Source: Pedobacter sp. SL55 (lineage in GTDB: Bacteria; Bacteroidota; Bacteroidia; Sphingobacteriales; Sphingobacteriaceae). Taken from it: DNA of 64,000 nt. The notes beneath the pieces are model-generated. The model was not told where the DNA came from, ran no database searches, and saw only the letters and a list, made by a program, of their open reading frames with translations. The stretch lies in contig NZ_CP113059.1 in the NCBI RefSeq assembly GCF_026625705.1, positions 434,001 through 498,000 on the forward strand. The letters run 5' to 3'. A program made the translations under genes and the position numbers. Below are positions 8,561 to 17,402 of the stretch, one piece after another. The stretch's first letter is position 1; each line of letters opens with the position of its first letter.

Positions 8561-9486
8561 ATGAAATTATTTCAATCTATTTTATTGCTCTCTAATGTCC
8601 TACTTACATTTTCAGTAAGTGCTCAAGAAAAAGAATTTACCGTTAGCAGCAAAAGAAACGACGATAAAAGCGTTACACTTACCGCAGAAAAAAGTTACCA
8701 GGCACCTATACCGTTGTTTTAAACTTCAGAGAATTGTCTAACACCAGCAGCGCAGGCGAACCAGCTTACAAAGTAAAACACAGTGGCGACAACTTTCTCA
8801 CGCTAACACCCGACAATAAAAACCAGGGAATTAGCTATTCTTACAGCTACAGCTTTATTCGGGGCGAATTGAACCCTAAATTTAATCCACTTTTTGTATA
8901 TGCACTGCCTTATGGCAACGGGAAAAAAACCAGAGCAATAGAATCTAGCTTTTTAAGAGCAACTTACTTTGGTGCTACTGCTCCAGCCGATTGGAAAGCT
9001 TATCGGTTCTATACAGAAGAAGCCGACACCGTAACCGCTATAAGAAAAGGGATTGTAGTTAGCGTATCTGATGTTTATGACCAAGACACCAAAGATGTAA
9101 AATACACCAGCAAAGTAAATACGGTAATTGTAGAGCATGCCGATGGCACCCTAGCAAATTACAAAGGTTTTAAGAAAGGCATTTTCGTAAAAGAAGGGCA
9201 AACTGTATTTCCTGGCACGCCACTGGGAATGAACGACATTACAAACGAGCGCTATGGCATTTCGTTAATGATTACTTATTTAAAATCTGCAAATTTCGGC
9301 GGCAATAAAAACACAGTTTCTAAAGACAGTGAAAGTCTTTATGGCTTCATTACTCCCTATTTTTCTACCATAGAAAACTCGAATGGAATTTTAACCAGTC
9401 AAAAATATTACAGTTCTGCAATTACACCAGAAATCATCCAAAAAGAGATGACAAAAAAGGAATTAAAAAATCTGGCGAAGAAGTAA
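8561..9486 (+). pseudogene. M23-like (LytM/peptidoglycan peptidase-related) exported protein, frameshifted and lacking catalytic histidines
   Basis: The ATG at 8561 opens a signal peptide (MKLFQSILLLSNVLLTFSVSA) and about 40 mature residues, then stops at 8722. The next frame continues as PGTYTVVLNFRELSNTSSAG and runs to 9486. One missing C near 8700 (TACCAGG for TACCCAGG) would fuse the two into a protein of about 308 residues. The C-terminal part has the M23 fold signature (GIVVSVSDVYDQ, VIVEHADGTLANYKGF, VFPGTPLGMND), but the zinc-binding HxH position reads YGISLMI, so it is probably a non-catalytic member. Known relatives act as activators or scaffolds. The frameshift may be a sequencing error. 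Confidence 0.7.
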
Positions 9487-9595
9487 AACGATTTGCTTTA
9501 ACCATATTTACAAATACCAACTGTTTATCATTTGTAAATTTCAATTGTTCGCCCTATTTTAACACTATAAAGTCCAAGATAATCGCCCGTTTAAA

Positions 9596-9626
9596 TTGTA
9601 TTTAAAGGTTGATTTTTGTATTTTTG
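9596..9626 (+). promoter_or_regulatory. Promoter of acnB
   Basis: TTG at 9596-9598 and TATTTTTG at 9619-9626 fit the Bacteroidota -33/-7 pattern with a 20-bp spacer. The transcription start would be near 9633, leaving a 5' leader of about 125 nt. The rest of 9487-9757 shows no gene. Confidence 0.55.
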
Positions 9627-9757
9627 TTTGGATTAAAAATTGAACTATTTTAATCATAAACAAACACAAATTTAATACACAAAATATTGTTCCTTTTTGC
9701 CAAAAAGCGAGCTCTCAATTGTTCATTAGCTTTTAGCAAAAAAACAACCCATCTAAG

Positions 9758-12523
9758 ATGAGCATTTACAACGATTATATCCAAGAAATCGAAGACAGAA
9801 AAGCACAAGGTCTTCATCCAAAACCTATTGATAGCGCTGAATTAACAAGCGAAATCATCGAGCAAATTAAAAGCGTTAACAACATCAACAGAGCAGATGC
9901 TGTTAATTTTTTTATATACAACACTTTGCCAGGAACTACGGCAGCGGCTGGCGTTAAGGCAGAGTTCTTAAAAGAAATTATTTCGGGTCAAGCTGTAGTT
10001 GCAGAAATTACACCAGACTTTGCTTTCGAGTTATTGTCGCACATGAAAGGCGGCCCATCTATTAAAGTTTTATTAGACATCGCATTAGCGGATAATGGAG
10101 ATAAAGCTCACAAAGCAGCAGATGTACTTAAAACACAAGTTTTCTTGTACGATGCTGATACTGATCGATTGAAGGAAGCTTACAACAACGGTAATGAAAT
10201 CGCTAAAGAAATTTTAGAAAGTTATGCTAAAGCTGAGTTCTTTACCAAACTTCCTGAAGTGCCAGAAGAAATTAAAGTAGTAACTTTTATTGCGGGCATT
10301 GGCGATATTTCTACAGATTTGTTATCTCCAGGCAACCAAGCGCATTCGCGTTCAGATCGTGAACTGCACGGTAAGTGCATGATTACTCCAGAGGCACAAG
10401 CACAAATTAAAGCGTTACAAGCACAACATCCAGATAAAAGCGTAATGCTAGTGGCCGAAAAAGGCACCATGGGCGTGGGCTCTTCGCGTATGTCGGGGGT
10501 AAATAACGTAGCGCTTTGGACAGGCAAGCAAGCTTCGCCTTATGTTCCTTTCGTAAACATCGCTCCTATTGTTGGCGGTACTAATGGTATTTCTCCAATC
10601 TTCTTAACTACAGTAGATGTAACTGGCGGTATCGGTATCGACCTTAAAAACTGGGTGAAGAAAACAGATGAAAACGGGAATGTGGTTCGTAACGAAAACG
10701 ACGAGCCAATTTTAGAAGAAGTTTATTCAGTTGCTACAGGAACGGTGCTTACCATTAACACCAAAACAAAAAAATTATACAACGGAGATCAGGAGTTAAT
10801 TGATATTTCTAAAGCATTAACACCGCAAAAAATGGAATTTATCAAAGCAGGTGGCTCTTATGCTATCGTGTTTGGTAAAAAAATCCAAACTTTTGCCGCT
10901 AGAACTTTAGGTATCGACGCTCCAGTAGTATTTGCTCCAGCTAAAGAAGTGTCTATCGAAGGGCAAGGTTTAACTGCTGTTGAAAAGATATTCAATAAAA
11001 ATGCTGTAGGCGTAGCGCAAGGTAAAGTTTTACATGCAGGATCTGATGTTCGTGTAGAGGTAAACATTGTAGGCTCACAAGATACTACAGGTTTAATGAC
11101 GGCTCAAGAATTAGAGGCAATGGCCGCTACAGTGATTTCTCCAATTGTTGACGGTGCTTATCAATCAGGTTGTCATACCGCATCGGTTTGGGATAAAAAA
11201 GCACAGGCCAACATCCCAAAATTGATGAAGTTCATGAACGAGTTTGGCGTGATTACCGCCCGCGACCCTAAAGGCGAATATCATGCGATGACAGATGTAA
11301 TTCACAAAGTACTGAATGACATTACCGTTGATGAATGGGCAATCATTATTGGTGGCGACTCACATACCCGTATGTCTAAAGGTGTGGCTTTCGGTGCAGA
11401 TTCTGGAACTGTGGCCTTAGCCTTGGCAACTGGTGAGGCTTCTATGCCAATTCCAGAGTCGGTAAAAGTTACTTTTAAAGGTGCAATGAAAGAACACATG
11501 GATTTCCGTGACGTGGTTCATGCTACACAACTGCAAATGTTGCAACAATTTGATGGAGAAAACGTTTTCCAAGGCCGTATCATCGAGGTACATATTGGTA
11601 CGTTATTAGCAGATCAAGCCTTTACTTTTACAGATTGGACTGCCGAGATGAAAGCTAAAGCTTCAATCTGTATTTCTCAAGATGATACCTTAATCGAATC
11701 TTTAGAAATTGCGAAACACCGTATTCAGATTATGATTGACAAGGGAATGGACAACCATAATCAAGTGCTTCAAGGTTTGATTAACAAAGCAAACAAACGT
11801 ATCGAGGAAATTAAAACGGGTATTAAGCCTGCATTAATGCCAGATGATAATGCTAAGTATTATGCCGAAGTTGAGATTGATTTAGATCTCATCAACGAAC
11901 CGATGATTGCCGATCCAGATGTAAACAATGCTGACGTTTCGAAACGCTACACTCACGACACCATCAGAGATTTAACTTACTATGGTGGCGATAAAAAAGT
12001 AGACCTTGGTTTCGTAGGTTCTTGCATGGTGCATAAAGACGATTTAAAAATTGTTTCGCAAATGCTTAAAAATGTAGAAACGCAAACTGGAAAAGTAGAG
12101 TTTAAAGCTCCTTTAGTAGTCGCCGCTCCAACTTACAACATTATTGATGAACTGAAAGCTGAAGGCGATTGGGATTACCTACAAAAATATTCGGGATTTG
12201 AGTTTAGTGATGCTTTGCCTAAGAGTACAGCACGTACTGAATACGAAAACATTATGTATTTAGAGCGTCCAGGTTGTAATTTATGTATGGGAAACCAAGA
12301 AAAAGCGGCCAAAGGAGATACGGTAATGGCCACCTCAACTCGTTTGTTCCAAGGTCGTGTGGTAGAAGACAGAGACGGAAAAAAAGGAGAATCTTTATTG
12401 GCATCTACACCAGTGGTAGTGCTGTCTGCTATCTTGGGTCGTATTCCAAATATCGATGAATATAAAGCAGCAGTAGAAGGTATTAACTTAACCAAGTTTA
12501 CTCCTATCTCAACAAAACAATAG
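9758..12523 (+). CDS. acnB: Aconitate hydratase B / 2-methylisocitrate dehydratase
   Basis: 921 residues, somewhat longer than E. coli AcnB (865). The N-terminal HEAT-like domain is followed by the swivel domain and then the aconitase domains. Recognisable AcnB pieces are DLLSPGNQAHSRSDRELHG, EKGTMGVGSSRMSGVNN, IIGGDSHTRMSKGVAFGADS and the 4Fe-4S ligand region ERPGCNLCMGNQEKA. It isomerises citrate to isocitrate in the TCA cycle, and AcnB-type enzymes can also act in the methylcitrate route. The apo form of AcnB can bind mRNA in E. coli. A second aconitase (acnA) lies 1.5 kb downstream, with a mobile regulator/Fic pair in between. Confidence 0.95.
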   Translation: MSIYNDYIQEIEDRKAQGLHPKPIDSAELTSEIIEQIKSVNNINRADAVNFFIYNTLPGTTAAAGVKAEFLKEIISGQAVVAEITPDFAFELLSHMKGGPSIKVLLDIALADNGDKAHKAADVLKTQVFLYDADTDRLKEAYNNGNEIAKEILESYAKAEFFTKLPEVPEEIKVVTFIAGIGDISTDLLSPGNQAHSRSDRELHGKCMITPEAQAQIKALQAQHPDKSVMLVAEKGTMGVGSSRMSGVNNVALWTGKQASPYVPFVNIAPIVGGTNGISPIFLTTVDVTGGIGIDLKNWVKKTDENGNVVRNENDEPILEEVYSVATGTVLTINTKTKKLYNGDQELIDISKALTPQKMEFIKAGGSYAIVFGKKIQTFAARTLGIDAPVVFAPAKEVSIEGQGLTAVEKIFNKNAVGVAQGKVLHAGSDVRVEVNIVGSQDTTGLMTAQELEAMAATVISPIVDGAYQSGCHTASVWDKKAQANIPKLMKFMNEFGVITARDPKGEYHAMTDVIHKVLNDITVDEWAIIIGGDSHTRMSKGVAFGADSGTVALALATGEASMPIPESVKVTFKGAMKEHMDFRDVVHATQLQMLQQFDGENVFQGRIIEVHIGTLLADQAFTFTDWTAEMKAKASICISQDDTLIESLEIAKHRIQIMIDKGMDNHNQVLQGLINKANKRIEEIKTGIKPALMPDDNAKYYAEVEIDLDLINEPMIADPDVNNADVSKRYTHDTIRDLTYYGGDKKVDLGFVGSCMVHKDDLKIVSQMLKNVETQTGKVEFKAPLVVAAPTYNIIDELKAEGDWDYLQKYSGFEFSDALPKSTARTEYENIMYLERPGCNLCMGNQEKAAKGDTVMATSTRLFQGRVVEDRDGKKGESLLASTPVVVLSAILGRIPNIDEYKAAVEGINLTKFTPISTKQ

Positions 12524-12546
12524 CTGGAACACTTTTTAAATATATG

Positions 12547-12582
12547 GAGGCCATTCCACTTTATTGGAATGGCCTCTTTTTT
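12547..12582 (+). terminator. Intrinsic terminator of acnB
   Basis: A 12-bp stem GAGGCCATTCCA (12547-12558) pairs with 12565-12576 around loop CTTTAT, then a T run. Confidence 0.85.
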
Positions 12583-12698
12583 TACTCTTATAATTTAATT
12601 CCAATAACTTTGAAATAAGTTTCGTAGAAGTGTCATATAATTACCAAGCAATATTCAATTAAATCTTTATTCAAATAAAAGTCAACAGCAAAAAAAAA

Positions 12699-12778
12699 TC
12701 AATTTATAAATTGACTAAAAAATAAAAATATAAACTTATAAGTTGACTTATATTAAAAAAAGTTAACCTTTAAATTGA
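12699..12778 (+). promoter_or_regulatory. Three operator-like palindromes at 32-33 bp spacing
   Basis: TCAATTTATAAATTGA (12699-12714) and AACTTATAAGTT (12733-12744, followed by GA) are perfect palindromes. TTAACCTTTAAATTGA (12763-12778) is a third, imperfect version. Their centres are 32 and 33 bp apart, about three helical turns, so bound dimers would face the same side of DNA. They sit directly before the promoter of the XRE gene, which suggests self-regulation by that protein. Confidence 0.55.
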
Positions 12779-12786
12779 TTTATTTA

Positions 12787-12794
12787 TATATTTG
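12787..12794 (+). promoter_or_regulatory. -7 box of the mobile mystery gene pair
   Basis: TATATTTG is a perfect TANNTTTG match, 24 bp before the ATG at 12819, and directly follows the third operator-like site. Confidence 0.5.
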
Positions 12795-12818
12795 TAAAGG
12801 TATAGATTGATTTTAAAG

Positions 12819-13274
12819 ATGAAAAAAGAACTGCAAATCACACAATTGAGCAAAAAGTTGGAAGACTATAAAGTGCTGCAACAATCTACACGCCCTATTA
12901 ATGGTTGGATAAAAGCGATTCGTACTACATTAGGTATGTCTTTAGAGCAGTTAGCAAATCGCCTACAAGTAAGCAAACAAAACATACAAAGTATGGAAAA
13001 ACGAGAACAAGAAATGGCCATAACCCTCAAATCTTTACAAGAGGTAGCGCAAGCAATGGACATGCAATTAGTATATGCCTTAGTTCCGAAAGACGACTCA
13101 CTAACAGCATTAATAGAACGTAAAGCCTATGAATTGGCTTTAAATATTGTTGAGCGAACTTCGCAAAATATGGCTTTAGAAAATCAGCAAGTAAATGAAG
13201 CACAGGCTATATATGCTGTAAAAAAACGTAAACAAGCCATTATTCAAGAAATGCCTAAAGCATTATGGGATTAA
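12819..13274 (+). CDS. XRE-family regulator, 'mobile mystery protein A' type
   Basis: 151 residues from the ATG at 12819; an upstream in-frame TTG at 12807 is less likely. A helix-turn-helix of Cro/CI type spans about 30-86 (IKAIRTTLGMSLEQLANRLQ, then VSKQNIQSMEKRE). The N-terminal and C-terminal parts are helical and Lys/Glu/Gln-rich. Length, sequence style and linkage match the family named mobile mystery protein A, always found beside a Fic-like partner. It overlaps that partner's start by 10 bp. It probably represses its own promoter through the palindromes at 12699-12778 and may neutralise or restrain the Fic protein. This role is inference. Confidence 0.85.
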   Translation: MKKELQITQLSKKLEDYKVLQQSTRPINGWIKAIRTTLGMSLEQLANRLQVSKQNIQSMEKREQEMAITLKSLQEVAQAMDMQLVYALVPKDDSLTALIERKAYELALNIVERTSQNMALENQQVNEAQAIYAVKKRKQAIIQEMPKALWD

Positions 13275-13861
13275 ACCTACAATACGAATACGGACAAACA
13301 GAGCTAGAACAAGAAGAGGTAGAAGATCTAAAAATATCATCCATCTCCACGAAGTTTGAATTAGATGAATTTGAGCAACAGAATATTGAAGAAGCTATGC
13401 TTTGGATTATGAATAAAAAATGGAAAGTGGAAAAGATATTTTCTGAAGCCTTTATTAAAGAGGTACATGCACGCATGTATAGCAATGTGTGGAAATGGGC
13501 TGGGAAATTTCGAAAAACAGAGAAGAATATTGGAGTAGCTCATTATAAAATAAGTCTAGATCTAAAACACCTTCTAGACGACGCTATTTTCTGGATAAAA
13601 CAGCAGAGCTATCCAGCAGATGAAATTGCCATACGTTTCAAACACCGACTAGTTTCCATCCATTGTTTTGCTAATGGAAACGGACGACATAGCCGGATAA
13701 TGGCTGATATCATAGTTGAAAAATTATTTGGTTTAAAACCTTTTACCTGGGGTAAAAACAGCACTGAGAACAATGCAGAAACCAGAGACACATACATTAA
13801 AGCAGTAAAGACTGCCGACAATTACGACATAGCCCCACTAATTAAATTTGCTAGAAGTTAA
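13265..13861 (+). CDS. Fic-domain protein, 'mobile mystery protein B' type
   Basis: 198 residues. The Fic core HCFANGNGRHSR (133-144) has the catalytic His133, Phe135, the GNGR anion hole and Arg144. The usual Asp/Glu before GNGR, which holds Mg2+, is Asn137, as in the mobile mystery B family. Fic enzymes transfer AMP or other nucleotides or phosphates onto target proteins, and the substitution suggests a different donor or weak activity. An N-terminal helical region precedes the core, and no clear inhibitory (S/T)xxxE(G/N) motif is seen. Translation is coupled to the XRE gene by the 10-bp overlap. The pair sits between acnB and acnA as a cargo-like cassette. Confidence 0.85.
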   Translation: MGLNLQYEYGQTELEQEEVEDLKISSISTKFELDEFEQQNIEEAMLWIMNKKWKVEKIFSEAFIKEVHARMYSNVWKWAGKFRKTEKNIGVAHYKISLDLKHLLDDAIFWIKQQSYPADEIAIRFKHRLVSIHCFANGNGRHSRIMADIIVEKLFGLKPFTWGKNSTENNAETRDTYIKAVKTADNYDIAPLIKFARS

Positions 13862-14038
13862 CTAATTTAGCTAAAAACAGGCAAACAAGCCATCCAGAGC
13901 TTTACTGCATGTTTTCTCACTACCAACTGCATAGAATGTTTTTAAATAAGATAAATTGACAAAACACAAAAACAAGTCTGTTAAAAATTGTTTAATTTAG
14001 ATAACATCGTTAATAAGAATAATTTTAATCTATAAAAC

Positions 14039-16318
14039 ATGGCTTTTGATATAGAAATGATTAAAAAGGTATATGCTACTTTTGGCGAACGCGTAGATGC
14101 AGCTCGTGAACTAGTTGGCAGACCTTTAACACTTTCAGAAAAGATTTTATACGCACACCTTTGGGATGGAAAATCTAACAAAGCATTTACCCGCGGGGTA
14201 GATTATGTAGATTTTGCACCAGATAGAGTAGCAATGCAAGATGCAACGGCACAAATGGCTTTATTGCAATTTATGCAAGCTGGCCGGCCAAAAGTTGCAG
14301 TACCTTCTTCTGTACATTGCGATCACCTAATCACAGCTAAACTAGGCGCAGAAATTGATTTGCCTCACGCTAAAACAGAGAGTGCCGAAGTTTTCGATTT
14401 CCTTTCTTCAGTTTCTAACAAATACGGAATCGGCTTCTGGAAACCGGGCGCAGGTATCATCCACCAAGTAATTTTAGAAAACTATGCTTTTCCTGGCGGG
14501 ATGATGATAGGCACTGACAGTCATACCGTAAATGCGGGAGGTTTAGGCATGTTAGCCATTGGTGTTGGCGGCGCCGATGCTTGCGACGTAATGGCCGGTT
14601 TGCCTTGGGAACTTAAATTCCCGAAATTGATTGGCGTAAAGTTAACTGGAAAGTTAAACGGATGGACTTCGGCTAAAGATGTAATTTTAAAAGTTGCTGG
14701 TATCTTAACCGTAAAAGGTGGTACTGGTGCTATTGTCGAATATTTTGGCGATGGAGCCATCAACCTAAGCTGTACAGGCAAAGGCACCATTTGTAACATG
14801 GGTGCAGAAATTGGTGCAACCACTTCTACATTCGGCTACGATGAGAGCATGGAACGTTATTTACGTGCCACCAACCGTGCCGATGTAGCAGATGCAGCCA
14901 ATGCTGTGAAAGAACATTTAACTGGTGATGCCGAAGTTTATGCACAACCAGAAAAATATTTCGATCAATTAATAGAGATCAACTTAGATGAATTAGAGCC
15001 TTACTTGAACGGTCCTTTTACTCCTGATTTGGCTACGCCTATTTCACAAATGAAAGAAGTGGCTGCTGCTAACGGATGGCCAACTAAAGTAGAATGGGGT
15101 TTAATTGGTTCTTGTACCAACTCATCTTACGAAGATTTGTCTCGTGCTGCTTCGGTGGCAAAACAAGCAATTGATAAAGGTTTAGGCAAAAAAGCTGAAT
15201 TTGGAATTAACCCAGGTTCTGAGCAAGTGCGTTACACCGCCGATCGTGACGGTTTGTTGGGTACTTTCAAAGATTTAGATGCAACTATATTCACTAATGC
15301 TTGCGGACCATGTATCGGTATGTGGGATAGAACTGGAGCTGAAAAGGCCGAAAAAAACACCATAGTTCACTCGTTTAACCGAAACTTCGCTAAACGTGCA
15401 GATGGTAATCCGAACACTTACGCATTTGTAACTTCTCCAGAAATTGTAGCTGCAATTGCTATTGCTGGCGATTTAGGTTTTAATCCACTTACAGACACGT
15501 TAACTAACGATAAAGGCGAGCAAGTAAAATTAGACGAACCAACAGGTTGGGAACTACCAGAAAAAGGTTATGCGGTAGAAGATGCGGGCTACCAAGCTCC
15601 GGCAGAAGATGGTTCTAATGTTGAAGTTGTTGTTTCTCCTACTTCGCACCGTTTGCAGCTACTAGATCCTTTCGCACCTTGGGAAGGCACAGACCTTAAA
15701 GGGCTGAAGCTGCTTATCAAAGCTAAAGGTAAATGTACTACCGACCATATTTCTATGGCAGGTCCGTGGTTAAAATTCCGCGGCCATTTAGATAACATTT
15801 CTAACAATATGCTAATTGGTGCGGTAAATTATTTTAACGATAGTACAGACAGTATTAAAAACCAACTAACTGGCGAGTACGGACCTGTTCCTGCTACGCA
15901 ACGTGCTTATAAAGCAGAAGGTATTGGTTCTATTGTAGTGGGCGATGAAAACTATGGCGAAGGCTCGTCTCGAGAGCACGCTGCTATGGAGCCTCGTCAT
16001 TTAGGTGTGCGTGCCGTGTTGGTAAAATCTTTTGCCCGTATTCACGAAACCAACTTGAAAAAACAAGGGATGTTAGGTTTAACTTTTGCCGACAAAGAAG
16101 ATTATAACAAAATCCAAGAAGACGATACCGTCGATATCTTAGGCTTAACCGAATTTGCTCCTAACAAGCCATTAACTTTGGTTTTGCATCATGCAGATGG
16201 TTCTACGGAAACTTTTGAAGTAAACCATAGCTACAACGAACAACAAATTGAGTGGTTTAAAGCTGGTGGTGCATTAAATATCATTAGAAGAGAAGCTGCC
16301 GCTAAAGCTGCGCAATAA
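14039..16318 (+). CDS. acnA: Aconitate hydratase A
   Basis: 759 residues, the length of mitochondrial-type aconitases. Motifs: [41 protein letters not shown] with the first cluster cysteine, [11 protein letters not shown] with the other two (CGPC), and the swivel-domain sequences [14 protein letters not shown] and [13 protein letters not shown]. It catalyses citrate to isocitrate with a 4Fe-4S cluster. Having both AcnA and AcnB side by side may allow one to serve under oxidative stress and the other in growth, as in enterobacteria, but this is inference. The 177 bp upstream hold no clear -7 box. Confidence 0.95.
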   Translation: MAFDIEMIKKVYATFGERVDAARELVGRPLTLSEKILYAHLWDGKSNKAFTRGVDYVDFAPDRVAMQDATAQMALLQFMQAGRPKVAVPSSVHCDHLITAKLGAEIDLPHAKTESAEVFDFLSSVSNKYGIGFWKPGAGIIHQVILENYAFPGGMMIGTDSHTVNAGGLGMLAIGVGGADACDVMAGLPWELKFPKLIGVKLTGKLNGWTSAKDVILKVAGILTVKGGTGAIVEYFGDGAINLSCTGKGTICNMGAEIGATTSTFGYDESMERYLRATNRADVADAANAVKEHLTGDAEVYAQPEKYFDQLIEINLDELEPYLNGPFTPDLATPISQMKEVAAANGWPTKVEWGLIGSCTNSSYEDLSRAASVAKQAIDKGLGKKAEFGINPGSEQVRYTADRDGLLGTFKDLDATIFTNACGPCIGMWDRTGAEKAEKNTIVHSFNRNFAKRADGNPNTYAFVTSPEIVAAIAIAGDLGFNPLTDTLTNDKGEQVKLDEPTGWELPEKGYAVEDAGYQAPAEDGSNVEVVVSPTSHRLQLLDPFAPWEGTDLKGLKLLIKAKGKCTTDHISMAGPWLKFRGHLDNISNNMLIGAVNYFNDSTDSIKNQLTGEYGPVPATQRAYKAEGIGSIVVGDENYGEGSSREHAAMEPRHLGVRAVLVKSFARIHETNLKKQGMLGLTFADKEDYNKIQEDDTVDILGLTEFAPNKPLTLVLHHADGSTETFEVNHSYNEQQIEWFKAGGALNIIRREAAAKAAQ

Positions 16319-16354
16319 GCCTCTCCCCAACCCTCTCCCAAGGAGAGGGAGCAC

Positions 16355-16394
16355 AAAAATCCCAATTAGTTTAAAACTAGTTGGGATTTTTTGT
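16355..16394 (+). terminator. Intrinsic terminator of acnA
   Basis: AAAATCCCAATTAGTTT pairs with the inverse AAACTAGTTGGGATTTT and runs into T residues. A CTCTCCC/GGGAGAG palindrome (16321-16350) lies between the stop codon and this hairpin. Confidence 0.75.
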
Positions 16395-16577
16395 TTATAA
16401 CTTATACTTGACAACTAGCTCCTGACGACTTTGTTAGAAGAGTAACTGCACTGCTACTATTTCCCGAAAGTCTTGCTGTTCATTCCAACTCCTCGCCTAC
16501 GCTGCGCTCCAGCTGTGGGGTTTCCATTGCCATCAAGTCTATTAACTACTGATATTACAGCCAATGCATCTTAGCAA

Positions 16578-16665
16578 ACACCCCGCCCGTTGGGCACCCC
16601 TCTAAAAGAGGGGAATTGCACTCGACATTCCCCTCTTTCAGAGGGGTGGTCGAAGACCGGGGTGT
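16578..16665. repeat. 88-bp inverted-repeat element with ACACCCCG / CGGGGTGT ends
   Basis: The outer ends ACACCCCG and CGGGGTGT are complementary. Inside, CACCCCTCTAAAAGAGGGGA and TTCCCCTCTTTCAGAGGGGT form two hairpins. The stretch 16395-16717 has no other feature I can support. Confidence 0.6.
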
Positions 16666-16717
16666 TACAGAACTTCTCTAGTAGAAAATACTTTACCCCT
16701 AGCCCCTGTTCCCTACT

Positions 16718-16954
16718 TTACAATCCCTCCAAAGCTTCATCTTCAGTCAAAAACTGGTCGATAGCCTGTACATCCTTGTCAAAAACATGCAACTGCACAC
16801 CACTAATAGAAATATCAAAAACTGGATAAACTAAAGCTGCATTTTCGCCTGTTAAAAAACACTCAAAACCAGCATCAAGCAAACGACTTTTAACAATATT
16901 TGCTTCCATTGGGTTTTCGAAGGTTTTGTAAACTACTATTTTATTTTCTGCCAT
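16718..16954 (-). CDS. DUF2007-like small protein
   Basis: 78 residues with the DUF2007 pattern: KIVVYKTFENPMEANIVKSR, then LDAGFECFLTGEN, then ISGVQLHVFDKDVQAIDQFL. The fold is a small alpha/beta domain annotated as a putative signal-transducing or prevent-host-type domain. Its biochemical role is not established. It is a paralogue of the first half of the upstream gene (start 17383) and lies 6 bp behind it in the same operon. It lacks the membrane and zinc-ribbon tail of that paralogue. Confidence 0.82.
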   Translation of the reverse strand: MAENKIVVYKTFENPMEANIVKSRLLDAGFECFLTGENAALVYPVFDISISGVQLHVFDKDVQAIDQFLTEDEALEGL

Positions 16955-16960
16955 AAAAAT

Positions 16961-17383
16961 CTAATTAAATTCGTGTCCACACTTATAACAATGATAACAC
17001 TTATTTGCTTTAAAAGGATAGATAGCCATTAAAATAGAGAGCACAGCCACCCACCAACTATGCTTATTTTTAGTTGCTAAACCATAGCTTACATTGGTAG
17101 ATCCGCAATTCTCACAAGTTACTTTATCCGCTTCTTTTTCAACATCCATTTCTGGAACTTCTAGTTCCAAATCATCTGCCAGTAAAGCACTAATTTGTGC
17201 TACGTCTTTTTCAAAAACATTCAGCTTAACACCTCCTATCGCTTGGTTAAAAAGCGGATTGATGGTTGCTACATTTTCATCTGTTAAAAAACAAGGAATG
17301 CCAGCATCTTTCAACTTCGCTTTAACGATATTGGCTTCAATTGGATTATAAAAAGCATTGTAGACTATAATTTTATCGCTCAT
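16961..17383 (-). CDS. DUF2007-like protein with membrane segment and zinc-ribbon-like tail
   Basis: 140 residues from the ATG at 17383 (MSDKIIVYNAFYNPIEANIV). A longer frame exists, but it would overlap the GH1 gene and its extension has no family similarity. The N-terminal 75 residues match the neighbouring DUF2007 protein. The C-terminal part has CENCGSTNVSYG, a hydrophobic stretch WWVAVLSILMAIYPF, and CYHCYKCGHEF, so two CxxC pairs flank a short membrane hairpin or buried helix. A metal-binding ribbon is likely. Function unknown. Confidence 0.8.
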   Translation of the reverse strand: MSDKIIVYNAFYNPIEANIVKAKLKDAGIPCFLTDENVATINPLFNQAIGGVKLNVFEKDVAQISALLADDLELEVPEMDVEKEADKVTCENCGSTNVSYGLATKNKHSWWVAVLSILMAIYPFKANKCYHCYKCGHEFN

Positions 17384-17402
17384 TTCTATAAATATAGCGA
17401 AT

